Made by a program: the position numbers and the translations under genes | Assembly: GCF_017876575.1 (NCBI RefSeq) | Contig: NZ_JAGIOE010000001.1 | Coordinates: 4,630,443-4,694,442, forward strand | Direction: 5' to 3' | Origin: Paeniglutamicibacter psychrophenolicus | GTDB taxonomy: Bacteria > Actinomycetota > Actinomycetes > Actinomycetales > Micrococcaceae | DNA: 64,000 nt | Notes under the pieces: generated by a model | The model's database searches: none | Seen by the model: only the letters and a program-made list of their open reading frames with translations | Told to the model about the DNA's origin: nothing | Shown here: positions 1 to 8,568 of the stretch, piece by piece | Position numbering within the stretch: position 1 is the stretch's first letter | Layout of the letters: each line of letters begins with the position of its first letter

Positions 1-198
1 ATCCTCGCCTCGCTGGGCCTGATCGCAGTGCTGATCCCGTTGGCGTTCCTCGGTACCCTGGGGCTGGCCGCGGTGGTACTCATCCACGAGCTTTTCGAGG
101 TCTTCGTGATCGGCAACGGCGTGCGTGCCGGGCGGTCGAAGGCATTTACTTCCCCATACGGCCGGCTGCCCGCCGGCATCTCACCGATCCCCGCATAG
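1..198 (+). CDS. Heavy-metal P-type ATPase, C-terminal end (partial)
   Basis: The frame is open from the first base and ends with TAG at 196-198, giving 65 residues. It has a hydrophobic stretch (about residues 1-30) followed by HELFEVFVIGNGVRAGR, which resembles the last membrane helix and tail of cation-translocating P1B-type ATPases. The catalytic domains lie upstream of the window, so metal specificity cannot be judged. The identification rests on the tail alone; another polytopic membrane protein is possible. Confidence 0.55.
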   Translation: MLASLGLIAVLIPLAFLGTLGLAAVVLIHELFEVFVIGNGVRAGRSKAFTSPYGRLPAGISPIPA

Positions 199-244
199 CC
201 CCCGCGACGCCCCGGGCGCCACGGCATGCTGCTAGCGTGCAGGG

Positions 245-1057
245 GTGCACTTTGTAGAATTTGGCTCCGGAACACCGATCCTCATGATCCACGGGCTCTG
301 CGTCGACCACCGGCTCCTGCTCGGGCTCGACCCCGTGTTTGCCGCGCGGGGCACATGGCGGCGGATCTACCTTGATCTGCCGGGAATGGGCCGTTCCGTG
401 GCCGGGGCGGGCATCCGCAGCTCCGACGCGGTCGCCGCGACCCTGGTGGACTTCGTCCGCGAAAACCTTGGAAGCCAGCGCTTCGCGATCCTGGGCAATT
501 CGTTTGGCGGAATGCTTGCGCGCCACCTCGTGGCCGAATTCGGCGACCAGGTCTTGGGCCTGGGGCTGTTGTGCCCGGTGGTCGTGGCCGAGAAGTCCGG
601 CCGCACCCTGCCGCCCCGGAAGATCCTGCGCACCGACCCGCAGCTGCTGGCCTCGCTGGACCCGGACGACGCGGCGGCCTACGCGGAGCTGGCGGTCATC
701 CAGTCCCGCGGGAACTGGGAGCGCTTCCGCGATGGCGCGCTCCCGGGCCTGCGCGCCTTTGACCGCAGGGCCGTCGGCCGGATTGCCGGGAACTACCCGT
801 TGGCCGTCGAGCCCGAGGAGCGGGTGTCGTCATTCGGCGGACCCGTGGTTCTCATCGCGGGCCGCCAGGACCACGTGGTGGGGTTCGAGGACCAGCTGGC
901 ACTGTCGGGGCGCTACGGGAACTGCACGGTTTCGGTCCTCGAGGAGGCCGGCCACAATGCGCACCTTGACCAGCCGGGGCAAACCGGCGCGCTGCTCGAC
1001 GGGTGGCTCGCGGACATGGAAGCCCGGCAGCGCCCGGTCACCGACCGTGGGTACTGA
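245..1057 (+). CDS. Alpha/beta-hydrolase fold protein
   Basis: This 270-residue protein starts with GTG. It shows an oxyanion segment near residue 16 (IHGLCVDH), a nucleophile elbow GNSFGG with Ser86, a likely acid in GRQDHVVG, and a C-terminal GHNAHLDQP supplying the catalytic His. The length and triad order are typical of the family. The substrate cannot be inferred. The gene is convergent with the cupin gene of the creatine operon, so a shared role is not implied by position. It is most likely a cytoplasmic hydrolase, as no signal peptide is seen. Confidence 0.8.
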   Translation: MHFVEFGSGTPILMIHGLCVDHRLLLGLDPVFAARGTWRRIYLDLPGMGRSVAGAGIRSSDAVAATLVDFVRENLGSQRFAILGNSFGGMLARHLVAEFGDQVLGLGLLCPVVVAEKSGRTLPPRKILRTDPQLLASLDPDDAAAYAELAVIQSRGNWERFRDGALPGLRAFDRRAVGRIAGNYPLAVEPEERVSSFGGPVVLIAGRQDHVVGFEDQLALSGRYGNCTVSVLEEAGHNAHLDQPGQTGALLDGWLADMEARQRPVTDRGY

Positions 1058-1080
1058 GCGCGGGTACTGAGCGCTGCCAC

Positions 1081-1491
1081 TCAGGGATTCCGGCCCCGGG
1101 CCGCACGGGCCGCGGCCAGGGAACCGAACGAGGAGAAGTCCTTGTGCCCGGGTTCGCCCCAGACCACCAGCACGCGCAGCACGCCGTCCCCGGTGTTGCG
1201 CAGATCGTGCTCCACGCCGGCCGGGGCCAGGACGCTGTCCCCGGCGCGCAGCTGGTGGTGCTCGGCCCCGACCTGCATCCGTGCCGTGCCCTCGAGCACC
1301 AGGTAGAACTCCTCCAGCGCCATGGCGTCCGGGTCGTGGGAGTGCATGCCCTCGTGTCCCCCGGGGTCCAGTTCCCAGGTCTGGACGGCCACGGGCATGG
1401 CCATGGAGTCGGCAAAGTGGAATTGCATGCGGGTCGGCGTGCCTTCGTGCAGGCAGTAGTCGAAGGCGTGCGCACCACGTGGTTCAAACAT
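1081..1491 (-). CDS. Small cupin-domain protein
   Basis: A 136-residue single cupin. Motif 1 is visible as GMHSHDPDAMALEEFYLVLEG (two His, then Glu/Glu) and motif 2 as PAGVEHDLRNTG, which could bind a metal ion. It is the last gene of the minus-strand operon that begins with an MHS transporter and creatinase, starting just 17 bases after the IclR gene stop. It may be a small isomerase/hydrolase-like enzyme or a binding protein for a pathway intermediate; the sequence alone does not decide. No membrane segment or signal peptide is seen. Confidence 0.75.
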   Translation of the reverse strand: MFEPRGAHAFDYCLHEGTPTRMQFHFADSMAMPVAVQTWELDPGGHEGMHSHDPDAMALEEFYLVLEGTARMQVGAEHHQLRAGDSVLAPAGVEHDLRNTGDGVLRVLVVWGEPGHKDFSSFGSLAAARAARGRNP

Positions 1492-1507
1492 GACAGGACC
1501 CCGTTCC

Positions 1508-2302
1508 CTAGGTCACCTGGGCTCCCAGGCGAATGCTGATTTGACGCGCGGCCCGCATGCAGGCGGCACCGAGCTGGTGGAGTTGTTCCTCGGAGACCCG
1601 GTAGTACGGGGCGGCGATCATGGCGCTGGCGACCACCGCGCCGCGGTGGTCGAAGATCGGGGCGGCCACCCCCACCTCGTCGGGCGAGGTCTCCCCGTGG
1701 TTGGCCGCATAGCCGCGGCGGCGCACGGCCTCGAGGCGCGTGAGGTAGTCGGCGCGGGCGCGGGCGGTGTTCTGGGGCAGCACCACGGCCCCGGATTCCA
1801 GCAGCGCCGCTGCGCGCCCCGCTTCCTCATGGGCCAGGAAGACCTGCACCGAGGCGCTGAGCGCGGTGTTGTAGCGGCTGCCCATGGCCGAGGTGTGCTT
1901 GACCTGGTGGAGGCTGGGGATCTGTTCGACCGAGACGGATTCGAGCCCGTCCCAGATGGTCAGCACCGCGGTCTCACCGGTGCCCAGCGCCAACTCGTTC
2001 AGGAACGGGAAGGACACCCTGCGCACGTTCAGGTTGGCCAGCAGCGGCCCGGCCACGGCGATGAGCCCCAGGCCCAGGGAGTACTTGCGGGTGGCCTCGT
2101 CGCGGGCCACGATGCGTTCCTGCTCCAGGGTGGCCAGGATGCGCGAGATGCTGGACTTGTGCAGTCCCACCTGCGCCGCGATCTCGGTGACGCCCAGCAC
2201 CGGGTGCTCCACGGTGAAGCAGCGCAGCACGTCGATGACGTTGACGATGACCGAGGCGCCGCGTGGTTCCGCGGCGGGGGTTTCTGTCGTTTGGGCAACC
2301 AT
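1508..2302 (-). CDS. IclR-family transcriptional regulator
   Basis: The protein has an N-terminal winged helix (VTEIAAQVGLHKSSISRILATL) and a C-terminal IclR effector domain ending with EEQLHQLGAACMRAARQIS. I chose the ATG at 2302 (264 residues) because GGAGGA sits 6 bases upstream; an in-frame GTG at 2344 would add 14 residues but lacks such a site. It is co-transcribed with the MHS transporter, creatinase and deaminase genes, so it is the likely autoregulator of the creatine operon. I propose it binds the GTTG-N9-CAAC elements found at four promoters here. The effector could be creatine, creatinine or sarcosine; that is inference. Confidence 0.88.
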   Translation of the reverse strand: MVAQTTETPAAEPRGASVIVNVIDVLRCFTVEHPVLGVTEIAAQVGLHKSSISRILATLEQERIVARDEATRKYSLGLGLIAVAGPLLANLNVRRVSFPFLNELALGTGETAVLTIWDGLESVSVEQIPSLHQVKHTSAMGSRYNTALSASVQVFLAHEEAGRAAALLESGAVVLPQNTARARADYLTRLEAVRRRGYAANHGETSPDEVGVAAPIFDHRGAVVASAMIAAPYYRVSEEQLHQLGAACMRAARQISIRLGAQVT

Positions 2303-2353
2303 GGGGATTCCTCCGGTGGATGGGGTGCTGGTGGGTGCGTTCACAGTTGTACG

Positions 2354-2830
2354 CTACTGCGCCGGGTCGGGCTGCGCCTCGTCGACGCCGATGTCTTCGT
2401 TCCAAAGTCCCGGGTTCCGGGTGGTGAAGTCTTCCATCAGTGCGGTGGCCTTCGGATCGTCGATGACCACGACCTCCACGCCGCGGGACCGCAGCAGCTC
2501 GAGTTCCCCGGGGAAGTTCTTCTCCTCCCCGACCACCACGCGCCGGATGCCGAAGAGGATGATCGATCCGGCGCACATGGCGCAGGGCGCCAGCGTGGAG
2601 TACAGGGTGGTCCCGGCATAGGAGGCTCGGCGCCCGGCATTGCGCAGCGCGTCGATTTCCCCGTGCGCCGTCGGATCCCCGTTTTGCACGCGGCGGTTGC
2701 GCCCGGCCCCCAGCATCACGCCGTTCTCGAAGAGGCTCGAGCCAATGGGCACCCCGCCTTCCCCTGCACCCAGACGGGCTTGTTCAAGGGCGGTGGCGTA
2801 TCCGGCGCGGTCGTGTTCAACCAGGTTCAT
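2354..2830 (-). CDS. Yeast-type cytosine deaminase-like protein (possible creatinine deaminase)
   Basis: A 158-residue member of the CDA-fold deaminases. The zinc motif is complete: HGE with His56 and catalytic Glu58, and PCAMC with Cys83 and Cys86. Flanking segments GVPIG, GRNRRVQNG, TTLYSTL, FGIRRVVVGE, RGVEVVVIDD and the terminal WNEDIG resemble fungal cytosine deaminase (Fcy1) more than tRNA adenosine deaminase. The reaction would be hydrolytic deamination of cytosine to uracil. Its place between creatinase and the IclR gene suggests creatinine or a related cyclic amidine as substrate, since some bacterial cytosine deaminases also deaminate creatinine; that is inference. The start is an ATG with a weak ribosome binding site. 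Confidence 0.82.
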   Translation of the reverse strand: MNLVEHDRAGYATALEQARLGAGEGGVPIGSSLFENGVMLGAGRNRRVQNGDPTAHGEIDALRNAGRRASYAGTTLYSTLAPCAMCAGSIILFGIRRVVVGEEKNFPGELELLRSRGVEVVVIDDPKATALMEDFTTRNPGLWNEDIGVDEAQPDPAQ

Positions 2831-2864
2831 GGCGTGCGGCTCGATTCTTCGTCGGATGCGGAAA

Positions 2865-2902
2865 GGGGGTGGCGGGGCGCACGCGTGCACTCCACCACCC
2901 CC
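2865..2902 (-). terminator. Stem-loop after creatinase copy 1
   Basis: GGGGGTGG at 2865-2872 pairs with CCACCCCC at 2895-2902, and an inner palindrome GCACGCGTGC lies at 2879-2888. It sits about 18 bases beyond the creatinase stop and before the deaminase start, so it may act as a partial terminator or processing element. A related, more perfect hairpin follows creatinase copy 2. Confidence 0.6.
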
Positions 2903-2919
2903 ATCATGCCAGTTCGAGG

Positions 2920-4176
2920 CTAGGCATCGATGATGTTGTTCTCCGGGCCGAAGCCGAACTTGGTGATGTTCTCCACGCCGCCGTCCTCGCCGATGACCAG
3001 GATGTCGTGCTCGCGGTAGCCACCGGCACCCGGCTCGCCGTCGGCGATGGTGACCATCGGCTCCATCGAGACGACCATGCCCGGCTCGAGGACCGTGTCG
3101 ATGTCCTCGCGCAGCTCCAGGCCCGCCTCGCGGCCGTAGTAGTGCGAGAGGACTCCGAAGGAGTGGCCGTAGCCGAAGGTGCGGTTGGGCAGCAGTCCGT
3201 GGCCGATGAAGATCTCGTTGAGCTCCGCGGCGATGTCCTTGCAGACCGCTCCGGGCTTGATCAGTTCCAGGCCGCGCTTGTGCACCTCGACGTTCGCGTT
3301 CCACACCTGCAGCGAGCGGGCGTCCGGCTCGCCGAGGAACAAGGTGCGCTCCAGGGCGGTGTAGTAGCCGGAAGTCATCGGGAAGCAGTTCAGCGACAGG
3401 ATGTCCCCGCGCTGAAGCTTGCGGGTGGTGGCCCAGTTGTGGGCGCCGTCGGTGTTGATGCCGGACTGGAACCAGACCCAGGTGTCGCGGACCTCGCGGT
3501 GCGGGAAGGTCTTGGCGATCTCGTGCACCATGGCCTCGGTGCCGATCAGGGCGACCTCGTACTCGGTGATGCCCTCGCGGATCGCTGCCTTGATGGCCTC
3601 GCCGCCGAGGTCCCCGATGCGGGCGCCGTGCTTGATGACCTCGATTTCCTCCGCGGACTTGATCATGCGCTGGCGCATGGCATCCTGCGAGACATCCACC
3701 AGGGTGGCACCGTCGAAGGTGGCGGCGATGGCCTGGCGGGTCATCAGCGGCAGGGCGTCGTCCTCGACGCCGATGCGCGCTGCCTTCACGCCGTTGCGCT
3801 TCAGGGCCTCCTGCAGGCCGAAGTAGAAGTTGTCGCGCTTCCAGTCGGTGTAGACGATGTTGTCGCCGTAGCTGGTGCGCCACGGCATGCCGGCGTCGAT
3901 GTTCGCGGTGATGGTCGTCGAGCTGTCGGCGGTGACCACCAGCGCGTAGTTGCGCCCGAAGGTGGTGTAGAGGAAGTCCGAGTAGTACTTGATGCCGTGG
4001 TAGCTGGTCAGGATGACCGCGTCCAGTTCCTTGGCGGCCATGATCTTGCGCAGGCCGGAAAGGCGGCGCTCGAATTCGGCGTCGGAGAAGGTCAGCTGCT
4101 GCTTGGTGCCGTTGTGCAGGGTCTTGAGGCGCTCAAGCTCGGAAACGTTGGTTGCATTGGCCGGGGTATCGGTCAT
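2920..4176 (-). CDS. Creatinase (creatine amidinohydrolase), copy 1
   Basis: A 418-residue protein of the M24/creatinase fold that hydrolyses creatine to sarcosine and urea. The length is close to known bacterial creatinases (about 400-410). Recognisable family segments include DAVILTSYHGIKYYSDF, the region around YTDWKRDNFYFGLQEAL, GYGHSFGVLSHYYGREAGLE with the active-site His pair, and LEPGMVVSMEPMV with the conserved Glu. It lacks the full metal-ligand set of aminopeptidases, as expected for creatinases. It follows an MHS transporter in the same operon. The coding DNA from its 3' end to base 4145 appears identical to copy 2; only the first 10 or so residues differ. Confidence 0.94.
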   Translation of the reverse strand: MTDTPANATNVSELERLKTLHNGTKQQLTFSDAEFERRLSGLRKIMAAKELDAVILTSYHGIKYYSDFLYTTFGRNYALVVTADSSTTITANIDAGMPWRTSYGDNIVYTDWKRDNFYFGLQEALKRNGVKAARIGVEDDALPLMTRQAIAATFDGATLVDVSQDAMRQRMIKSAEEIEVIKHGARIGDLGGEAIKAAIREGITEYEVALIGTEAMVHEIAKTFPHREVRDTWVWFQSGINTDGAHNWATTRKLQRGDILSLNCFPMTSGYYTALERTLFLGEPDARSLQVWNANVEVHKRGLELIKPGAVCKDIAAELNEIFIGHGLLPNRTFGYGHSFGVLSHYYGREAGLELREDIDTVLEPGMVVSMEPMVTIADGEPGAGGYREHDILVIGEDGGVENITKFGFGPENNIIDA

Positions 4177-4237
4177 GATGGTGTCCTTATGGCTGGGGCA
4201 TTGCGGGGTGGGTGGATATGCGAATGGGCGCCGGCCG

Positions 4238-5638
4238 TCAGGCCAGGGCCTTCTTGCTGGTTTCCGCCGAGAGCGCCACGGCGACCAGCGAGATCACTGC
4301 GGCGGCCATCAAGTACCAGGCAGGAGCCAGGACGCTGCCAGAGGTGGCGATCAGCACGGTGGCCACGAACGGGGCGGTGCCGCCGAACAGGGCGTTGGAG
4401 AGGTTGAAGGACACGGCGAACCCGGTGTAGCGGACCCGGGTGGGGAACATCTCGGCCAGGTAGCTCGGCAGGGTGCCGTCGTTGAGGGTGAGCATGCCTC
4501 CAAGCAGGATCTGCACGAGCACGATGACCAGGAAATTGCCGGTGTCCAAGAGCATGAAAGCAGGAACCGTGAGCACCACGAAGGAGATCGAGGCGCTCAA
4601 GAGGACCTTTTTGCGTCCGAAGTGGTCCGAGAGCATGCCGGTGAGGAAAATGAAGCCGATGTAGGTCGTCAGGGCCACGGTCGTCGCCACGTAGGATGCG
4701 GTTTCGTCCAAGCCCAGTTCCTGGGACAGGTAGGTGGGCATGTAGCTGAGGATGACGTAGAAGCCCACCGCGTTCAGCAACACCGCGCCGACCGCCTGGA
4801 TGAGCTGGCGCCAGTGGTTCGTGAACAGCGTCTTGACGGGTGCCTTGATGACATTGTCTTCATTGGCAAGTTCCTTGAAAACCGGGGAATCCTCAAGCTT
4901 GGTCCGGATATAGCGGCCGATCAAGCCCATGGGTGCTGCCAGCAGGAACGGCAGTCGCCAGCCCCACGACTGCATTTGCTCGGTATCCAACAATCCGGTC
5001 AAGAGCGCCGCGAGCAGTGAGCCCAGCAACAGGCCGGTGGCGGTGCTGGCCGGAACCACTGCCGCGTAGAGGCCGCGGCGGTTTGCCGGGGCGTATTCGA
5101 CCAGGAAGGCCGAAGCCCCCGCATATTCCCCGGAAGCCGAAAATCCTTGGACCACGCGGATGATCAGCAAGAGGATCGGCGCCCAGACGCCGATGGTGTC
5201 GTAGGAAGGGATCAAGGCGATGCAGAACGTGGCCATCGACATGATCAGGATCGACCAAGACAACGCTGTTCGACGACCGATCTTGTCGCCCAGGTGCCCC
5301 CAGACGAATCCACCCAACGGACGGACAAAGAAAGAGACTGCGAAAAGAGCGAAGGTGAGCATCAAGCCGGTGGCCGGGTCGGAGTCGGGGAAGAAGACCG
5401 CGGTGATGGTGACCGCCAGGTAGCCGTAGACCGCATAGTCGAACCACTCGACGAAGTTGCCGATGAAGCTTGCGGCGATGACCTTTTGACGGGTCTTCTT
5501 GCCGACCCCGCCGGGGTGGGGACGTTCCTGGCCGCTGAGCGTGGGGCCCAGGTCCACGCCCCTTCTTGCTGCGTGCGAGGTCGCACCGGCATGCTTTTCG
5601 GGAAATTCGCCGGCTGGAGTGTTGTTGCTCTGATTCAT
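4238..5638 (-). CDS. MHS-family MFS transporter, copy 1 (creatine/creatinine uptake candidate)
   Basis: A 466-residue major facilitator of the metabolite:H+ symporter type with about 12 membrane segments. The signature loop between helices 2 and 3 is RPLGGFVWGHLGDKIGRR, and FLVEYAPANRRGLYAAV and EMFPTRVRYTGFAVSFN follow as in MHS proteins. A cytoplasmic N-terminal extension of about 50 residues precedes helix 1. It heads an operon with creatinase, so uptake of creatine or a related compound is the natural inference. Its protein is clearly paralogous to the transporter at 8569-9948 but diverged from it, mostly at both ends. Confidence 0.88.
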   Translation of the reverse strand: MNQSNNTPAGEFPEKHAGATSHAARRGVDLGPTLSGQERPHPGGVGKKTRQKVIAASFIGNFVEWFDYAVYGYLAVTITAVFFPDSDPATGLMLTFALFAVSFFVRPLGGFVWGHLGDKIGRRTALSWSILIMSMATFCIALIPSYDTIGVWAPILLLIIRVVQGFSASGEYAGASAFLVEYAPANRRGLYAAVVPASTATGLLLGSLLAALLTGLLDTEQMQSWGWRLPFLLAAPMGLIGRYIRTKLEDSPVFKELANEDNVIKAPVKTLFTNHWRQLIQAVGAVLLNAVGFYVILSYMPTYLSQELGLDETASYVATTVALTTYIGFIFLTGMLSDHFGRKKVLLSASISFVVLTVPAFMLLDTGNFLVIVLVQILLGGMLTLNDGTLPSYLAEMFPTRVRYTGFAVSFNLSNALFGGTAPFVATVLIATSGSVLAPAWYLMAAAVISLVAVALSAETSKKALA

Positions 5639-5663
5639 TGGGCTACCACCAGAATGAACAGGA

Positions 5664-5721
5664 GTTGCACTGATTGCAACTCGATTGCACTAGTATCTCC
5701 ATGTGACGATCCTCACGTCAA
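5664..5721 (-). promoter_or_regulatory. Promoter and palindromic operator of MHS-1/creatinase-1 operon
   Basis: On the minus strand TTGACG (5716-5721) and GATACT (5692-5697) are 18 bases apart. Immediately downstream of the -10 lies GTTGCACTGATTGCAAC (5664-5680, written on the plus strand), an inverted repeat GTTGCA-N5-TGCAAC, with an additional TTGCAC half site at 5685-5690. The same layout recurs at three other promoters in the window, which supports a repressor site overlapping the transcription start. Confidence 0.7.
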
Positions 5722-6152
5722 GCCTTTGCGTGGGCATCTTTCCAGAAATGCACCCACCCAAACAAGCAGCCTCCGATTCCCGCCCAACACCCGGTCGCGT
5801 CCGGGGACCCTGGCGCAGACCTGCCCGCTCATTTCGGCTCCAATGCTGCGCACGGGAGGCTTCGCCGCAGTGCCGGCACCATCACCGGATGGATAGACCG
5901 GTACCCGCACGGCACGAGGGCACCGAGGACGCATTGCCGCGGGGCGTCCGCGGAATTCCAGACTTCCCGCCAGGGCATCCGTGTCGTCGACCGATCCGAT
6001 AAGGACGGTGGGCGGTGGGGACCGGAATCAGCCATGCGGCTCCCAGTGCCCAGGCAGAAAGTACCTCGGTGAACCAGTGACATCCGAGGCAGACCCTGCC
6101 CGGTGAGGCCGGGATCGGCTTCGGCCTCCGCAGGCACCCGGCCTTCACGGGA
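5722..6152. other. Gene-poor stretch between creatine operon and IS remnant
   Basis: No reading frame here shows a recognisable protein motif or a convincing ribosome binding site; the open frames on both strands are typical high-GC shadows. It adjoins an IS110-type relic, so it may be decayed sequence left by insertion and rearrangement between the two transporter-creatinase modules. Confidence 0.5.
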
Positions 6153-6918
6153 TCAAATGGCCAGGCAGGTGGCGGCCGTGACGACGCCGAAGCCCTTCAT
6201 CCCAGGCAGCGGTGCGGCCTCGATGACCTTGACCAGTTCGGTGATCCGCGTGTTCTTGCCGGCCAGGTCCTTGTCGAGCTCACCGATCCGCTTCGCCAGC
6301 CGGACGACTTCGGCACTGGCCACCGAGAGCGCCGGCTCCTCGTCGCGGGCACGCCACCGGGACACCTCGGCAATCTGCACGGCGCTCAGGGCCTTGCGGG
6401 CGTCCAGGCCAGGCTCGTTGAGACGTACCAGCGCGGTCAACGCATTCACATCCCCGGTGATTTCATTGGTCATCGAATCACATGCAGCTACCAAGCCCCT
6501 CAAGGCCGCGCGAACGCCGTCGGCCTGCCGCGGGCGGCGCAATCACTTGATCGCCAGCGGGAGCACGCCCTGGCGATCCTCTGGGCATCGAGTTCGGATT
6601 TTCCGACGCCGCGGGGCGCCCGGGCATCCATCCGCGCCGCCTCGACGGCCGGGCACACCTCGGCGGCCACGGCGCCGGCGAGGGTGTCCCCGCAGGAGAC
6701 CACCCATTCGATCACCCGGAGCGCGGCGAGGTCGGCGCCGGTGCGGCGGGCCACCCAGGCGAAGGCGCGGCCGAAGTCGGCACTGCTCGCGGGAACTACC
6801 TGGTGTCGATGCGCCCACCGGTCTTGGCGGCGAGGAGGGCGTAGACGTGCTTGCGTGCGTGTGTGTCGACACCACCGGCAAATGCATGAGGATGCGCGAC
6901 GATAGATTTGGCGGTCAT
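6153..6918 (-). pseudogene. Degenerate IS110-family transposase
   Basis: Pieces of one transposase are spread over three minus-strand frames. The N-terminus (from an ATG at 6918) reads MTAKSIVAHPHAFAGGVDTHARKH, with the Asp of the DEDD RuvC-like domain. A middle piece in another frame contains GKSELDAQRIARA, typical of IS110 proteins. The C-terminal piece, ending at 6153, has LVKVIEAAPLPGMKGFGVVTAATCLA, the Transposase_20-type helix-hairpin-helix segment. At least two frameshifts separate them, so the element is inactive. No clear element ends were found; IS110 elements usually lack terminal inverted repeats. Confidence 0.75.
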
Positions 6919-7191
6919 TCGCACCCTCCTCCTCACGGATATGGTCATGGCCGCTGTCGGCCGGCACCAGTGCCGGTAGAGGTTGGTTCGGAACAATACT
7001 GTGACGAGTTCACGTCCCGGGTGCGGACAGCCTTCAGATCAAGTCGCACAGCGGTTCGTGTCCGTCGATGCAGGATTTTGCCTCCGGCTTCCCTCCGACC
7101 CCACCTCGCGGTGACGCGGTTGCAGCTGAACCACCTTGTCTTTCAGAGGACTTTCAACTCCAAGCACATGCCCATGCTGGGCGCGCCAAAA

Positions 7192-7227
7192 GGGGCGGTG
7201 GGGTGCACGCGTGCATCCCACCGCCCC
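7192..7227 (-). terminator. Stem-loop after creatinase copy 2
   Basis: GGGGCGGTGGG at 7192-7202 pairs exactly with CCCACCGCCCC at 7217-7227, and the interior TGCACGCGTGCA is itself self-complementary, giving a nearly perfect 36-base hairpin 18 bases past the creatinase stop. The core GCACGCGTGC is shared with the hairpin after copy 1, but the outer arms differ by compensating changes. Confidence 0.75.
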
Positions 7228-7244
7228 ATCATGCCAGTTCGAGG

Positions 7245-8501
7245 CTAGGCATCGATGATGTTGTTCTCCGGGCCGAAGCCGAACTTGGTGATGTTCTCCA
7301 CGCCGCCGTCCTCGCCGATGACCAGGATGTCGTGCTCGCGGTAGCCACCGGCACCCGGCTCGCCGTCGGCGATGGTGACCATCGGCTCCATCGAGACGAC
7401 CATGCCCGGCTCGAGGACCGTGTCGATGTCCTCGCGCAGCTCCAGGCCCGCCTCGCGGCCGTAGTAGTGCGAGAGGACTCCGAAGGAGTGGCCGTAGCCG
7501 AAGGTGCGGTTGGGCAGCAGTCCGTGGCCGATGAAGATCTCGTTGAGCTCCGCGGCGATGTCCTTGCAGACCGCTCCGGGCTTGATCAGTTCCAGGCCGC
7601 GCTTGTGCACCTCGACGTTCGCGTTCCACACCTGCAGCGAGCGGGCGTCCGGCTCGCCGAGGAACAAGGTGCGCTCCAGGGCGGTGTAGTAGCCGGAAGT
7701 CATCGGGAAGCAGTTCAGCGACAGGATGTCCCCGCGCTGAAGCTTGCGGGTGGTGGCCCAGTTGTGGGCGCCGTCGGTGTTGATGCCGGACTGGAACCAG
7801 ACCCAGGTGTCGCGGACCTCGCGGTGCGGGAAGGTCTTGGCGATCTCGTGCACCATGGCCTCGGTGCCGATCAGGGCGACCTCGTACTCGGTGATGCCCT
7901 CGCGGATCGCTGCCTTGATGGCCTCGCCGCCGAGGTCCCCGATGCGGGCGCCGTGCTTGATGACCTCGATTTCCTCCGCGGACTTGATCATGCGCTGGCG
8001 CATGGCATCCTGCGAGACATCCACCAGGGTGGCACCGTCGAAGGTGGCGGCGATGGCCTGGCGGGTCATCAGCGGCAGGGCGTCGTCCTCGACGCCGATG
8101 CGCGCTGCCTTCACGCCGTTGCGCTTCAGGGCCTCCTGCAGGCCGAAGTAGAAGTTGTCGCGCTTCCAGTCGGTGTAGACGATGTTGTCGCCGTAGCTGG
8201 TGCGCCACGGCATGCCGGCGTCGATGTTCGCGGTGATGGTCGTCGAGCTGTCGGCGGTGACCACCAGCGCGTAGTTGCGCCCGAAGGTGGTGTAGAGGAA
8301 GTCCGAGTAGTACTTGATGCCGTGGTAGCTGGTCAGGATGACCGCGTCCAGTTCCTTGGCGGCCATGATCTTGCGCAGGCCGGAAAGGCGGCGCTCGAAT
8401 TCGGCGTCGGAGAAGGTCAGCTGCTGCTTGGTGCCGTTGTGCAGGGTCTTGAGGCGCTCAAGCTCGGAAATCTGGGTGACGGCTGCGGTTGCGTTCGACA
8501 T
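7245..8501 (-). CDS. Creatinase (creatine amidinohydrolase), copy 2
   Basis: A 418-residue creatinase. The protein equals copy 1 from SELERLKTLHNG to the C-terminus; only the first residues (MSNATAAVTQI against MTDTPANATNV) differ. By eye the DNA identity covers 7224-8470 against 2899-4145, about 1,247 bases at a constant offset of 4,325, with no difference noticed, which suggests recent duplication or gene conversion. It follows a second MHS transporter in a two-gene operon and ends at a strong hairpin. The function is hydrolysis of creatine to sarcosine and urea, in the cytoplasm. Confidence 0.94.
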   Translation of the reverse strand: MSNATAAVTQISELERLKTLHNGTKQQLTFSDAEFERRLSGLRKIMAAKELDAVILTSYHGIKYYSDFLYTTFGRNYALVVTADSSTTITANIDAGMPWRTSYGDNIVYTDWKRDNFYFGLQEALKRNGVKAARIGVEDDALPLMTRQAIAATFDGATLVDVSQDAMRQRMIKSAEEIEVIKHGARIGDLGGEAIKAAIREGITEYEVALIGTEAMVHEIAKTFPHREVRDTWVWFQSGINTDGAHNWATTRKLQRGDILSLNCFPMTSGYYTALERTLFLGEPDARSLQVWNANVEVHKRGLELIKPGAVCKDIAAELNEIFIGHGLLPNRTFGYGHSFGVLSHYYGREAGLELREDIDTVLEPGMVVSMEPMVTIADGEPGAGGYREHDILVIGEDGGVENITKFGFGPENNIIDA

Positions 8502-8568
8502 AGGGGGGTTCTCCTTCGTGTTGTTACGTGTTTGTTGATGGTTTGCGGGGAAGAAAGTGGGGGTGGTG

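Noticed and set aside
1490-2923. Long plus-strand frame opposite the IclR and deaminase genes
   Set aside because: It is antisense to well-supported genes, rich in Gly/Arg/His and without motifs; an effect of high GC.
2354-3883. A 509-residue minus-strand frame covering the deaminase and most of creatinase
   Set aside because: Only its C-terminal 158 residues form a known protein. The rest is the creatinase gene read in the wrong frame, with His/Arg/Gly-rich shadow composition, and the same shadow recurs at creatinase copy 2.
5713-6148. Several 70-100 residue frames near the IS remnant as small genes
   Set aside because: No ribosome site, no motif and overlapping on both strands; more likely decayed sequence.
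6153-7189. A complete, active IS110 element
   Set aside because: The transposase is split over three frames, and no paired ends or target duplication could be found by eye.
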